In this document: in pieces, positions 61,705 to 64,000 of the stretch
Position numbering within the stretch: the first letter of the stretch is position 1
Layout of the letters: every line of letters begins with the position of its first letter
From: WHSO01 sp963732875
Lineage (GTDB): Bacteria > Pseudomonadota > Alphaproteobacteria > SMXQ01
Length of the DNA: 64,000 nucleotides
Reading direction: 5' to 3'
Assembly: GCA_963732875.1 (NCBI GenBank)
Contig: CAVTBD010000003.1
Location: 496,001-560,000 of the forward strand
The notes under the pieces: generated by a model
What the model saw: only the letters and a program-made list of their open reading frames with translations
What the model was told of the DNA's origin: nothing
The model's database searches: none
Program-made: the position numbers and the translations under genes

Positions 61705-62781
61705 TCAGACCTTGACGTCGAGGCCGTAGAGATCGATCACGTTCTGGCTCAGGACCATCTTCTGCTTCGCGGGATCGAGGTCGCCGAGCTGGCGCGCAAT
61801 GAAGGCACGCGAATTGGGCCAGGTCATGTTCGGGTGCGGGTAGTCGCTCGACCACATGCACTTGTGGGCGCCCCAGTACTTGAGCGCCTGACCGCCGACA
61901 TAGTCGTCCATGAAGGTGAGCCAGACATGCTCGTCGAAGATTTCGCTCGGCAGGCGGCGGATCGGGAAGTCGGTATTGGGATGCCCCGGCTTCGTGTTGC
62001 GCTTGTAGTAGTAATCCCACTGCTGGAGGATGAACGGCGCCCAGCCGATCTCGCCCTCGACGATCACGGCCTTCAGCTTGGGATGGCGCTCGAACACGCC
62101 CGACCACACCAGATCGTAGAGCGTGTTGACGATCTCGTTGGTCTTATGGTTGACCGAGCCGCGCACCTTCTCGATGCCGGTGCGCTTGAAGCGGAAATAG
62201 TTGAACCCGGTCAGGATGTGGAAGTGGAGCGGCTGGCCGAGCTCGGCGGCGGCGGCCCACAGCTTTTCGTAATGGTCGGAGATCAGCGGCAGATCCTCGC
62301 GCGGCACCTGCCAGACGAGACCGCCCAGCAGCCCCATGTCGGCGCAGCGATGCATCTCCTTGATCGCGTTGTCGATGTTGTAGACGCTGAGACAGGGGAT
62401 CGCGAACAGGCGGTTGGGCGAATGCTTGCAGTAATCCGCGATCCAGTCGTTGTAGACCCGGAACGCGGCTTCCTGCACGTCCTGCTCCTGGGAAAAGAGC
62501 GCCAGCGAGAACGTCGGATAGAGGACCTCGGCGGCGAGCCCGTCGAGCTCCATGTCCTTGATGCGGACCACCGGATCGGTGCCGCCCTTGGGACGGTTCT
62601 CCAGCATCAGCTTGGGACGGTTGATCTTCTTGCGGATCGCCTCGGGCAACTCGTCGAACAGGTCGAGCGGCTCGTCGATGTGGCCGTCGGACGAGACGAT
62701 GAACTGCGGGACCTTCTTCGCGGCTTCTTTCATCTCGTCGGTCGCGTAGCGCGCCGACATCTGTTCCATTGTCATGGTCAT
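61705..62781 (-). CDS. Amidohydrolase-family metal-dependent hydrolase (amidohydrolase_2)
   Basis: A 358-residue TIM-barrel protein of the Amidohydro-rel/ACMSD-like group. FIVSSDGHIDEPLDLFDELP at the N-terminus holds the first metal motif (D-x-H form), PLHFHILTG a central His, and CMWSSDYPHPNMTWPNS the late Asp. Such enzymes hydrolyse or decarboxylate aromatic or cyclic acids. The next gene is a divergent 5-oxoprolinase-type enzyme, so they could share a cyclic-amide or acid pathway; that is inference. The start at MTMTMEQM follows GGGAGC. Confidence 0.85.
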   Translation of the reverse strand: MTMTMEQMSARYATDEMKEAAKKVPQFIVSSDGHIDEPLDLFDELPEAIRKKINRPKLMLENRPKGGTDPVVRIKDMELDGLAAEVLYPTFSLALFSQEQDVQEAAFRVYNDWIADYCKHSPNRLFAIPCLSVYNIDNAIKEMHRCADMGLLGGLVWQVPREDLPLISDHYEKLWAAAAELGQPLHFHILTGFNYFRFKRTGIEKVRGSVNHKTNEIVNTLYDLVWSGVFERHPKLKAVIVEGEIGWAPFILQQWDYYYKRNTKPGHPNTDFPIRRLPSEIFDEHVWLTFMDDYVGGQALKYWGAHKCMWSSDYPHPNMTWPNSRAFIARQLGDLDPAKQKMVLSQNVIDLYGLDVKV

Positions 62782-62931
62782 GGCATGTGCTCCCTCACAG
62801 GCGTTCTTCGATATCCGCCCTTTGCGGGCGGGGTTCTCTTGGCGAACACTATAGGCACTTTTTTTACAGGGCGATACCGTCAGCCTCTATAACTTTTTTA
62901 CGTTGGCGGGTTGTGGCGTTAACCGGCACGG

Positions 62932-64000
<1,069 letters not shown>

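Overview
The window is GC-rich chromosomal DNA from an alphaproteobacterium, most likely of the Rhodospirillales/Rhodospirillaceae type. This rests on four things: the gene order ligA-recN-bamD-lpxC-ftsZ-ftsA-ftsQ-ddl-mur...mraZ; the long Ala/Pro-rich FtsZ linker; an alphaproteobacterial (type A) RNase P RNA; and the ArsR/methyltransferase-metF-metH operon. No rRNA, tRNA, prophage or CRISPR array was recognised.

Layout. 0.2-7.4 kb: a MetE-like zinc methyltransferase, a beta-CASP nuclease, a NarL-type response regulator, a tiny chemoreceptor N-terminus, the ABC-F factor EttA, and mlaC-mlaA for lipid asymmetry. 7.8-13.5 kb: a methionine-cycle operon (ArsR/SAM-methyltransferase regulator, metF, metH). 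13.5-15.2 kb: a visibly lower-GC two-gene cassette (Gp37/Gp68 three-Cys protein plus the three-Cys-motif partner TcmP) with its own consensus-like promoter; this is the best candidate for an uncharacterised system. 15.3-21 kb: an orphan TctC-like receptor, a cupin, thiC behind a TPP riboswitch, and a diguanylate cyclase. 21-31 kb: a mosaic of housekeeping genes (ClC channel, DoxX, UvrD/PcrA, GIY-YIG, PrmA, two small DUF1127-like proteins), a low-GC solitary HEPN-motif gene and many palindromic intergenic repeats, some of which lie inside the uvrD reading frame. 31-58 kb: pepP, then the minus-strand division and cell-wall (dcw) cluster, with neighbours mostly overlapping by 4 bases and five MraZ-type boxes upstream. 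58.6-64 kb: rnpB, an AmpD-like amidase, a second orphan TctC receptor, a PEBP-like protein, an amidohydrolase and the start of a 5-oxoprolinase that runs off the window.

How genes work together. MetF supplies methyl-THF to MetH, and the fused ArsR/methyltransferase is the likely regulator. MurC, D, E and F, Ddl, MurB, MurG and MraY make and export lipid II precursors, used by FtsW/FtsI at the FtsZ/FtsA ring with FtsQ and FtsL. LpxC, BamD and MlaA/MlaC build and maintain the outer membrane.

Quality note. Nine apparent single-base indels, several of them in G or C runs, break six conserved genes (ettA, metH, doxX, uvrD three times, prmA twice, pepP N-terminus). All lie before 31.3 kb. The protein continues in another frame each time, so consensus sequence error is more likely than pseudogenes. 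Positions are given so they can be checked.
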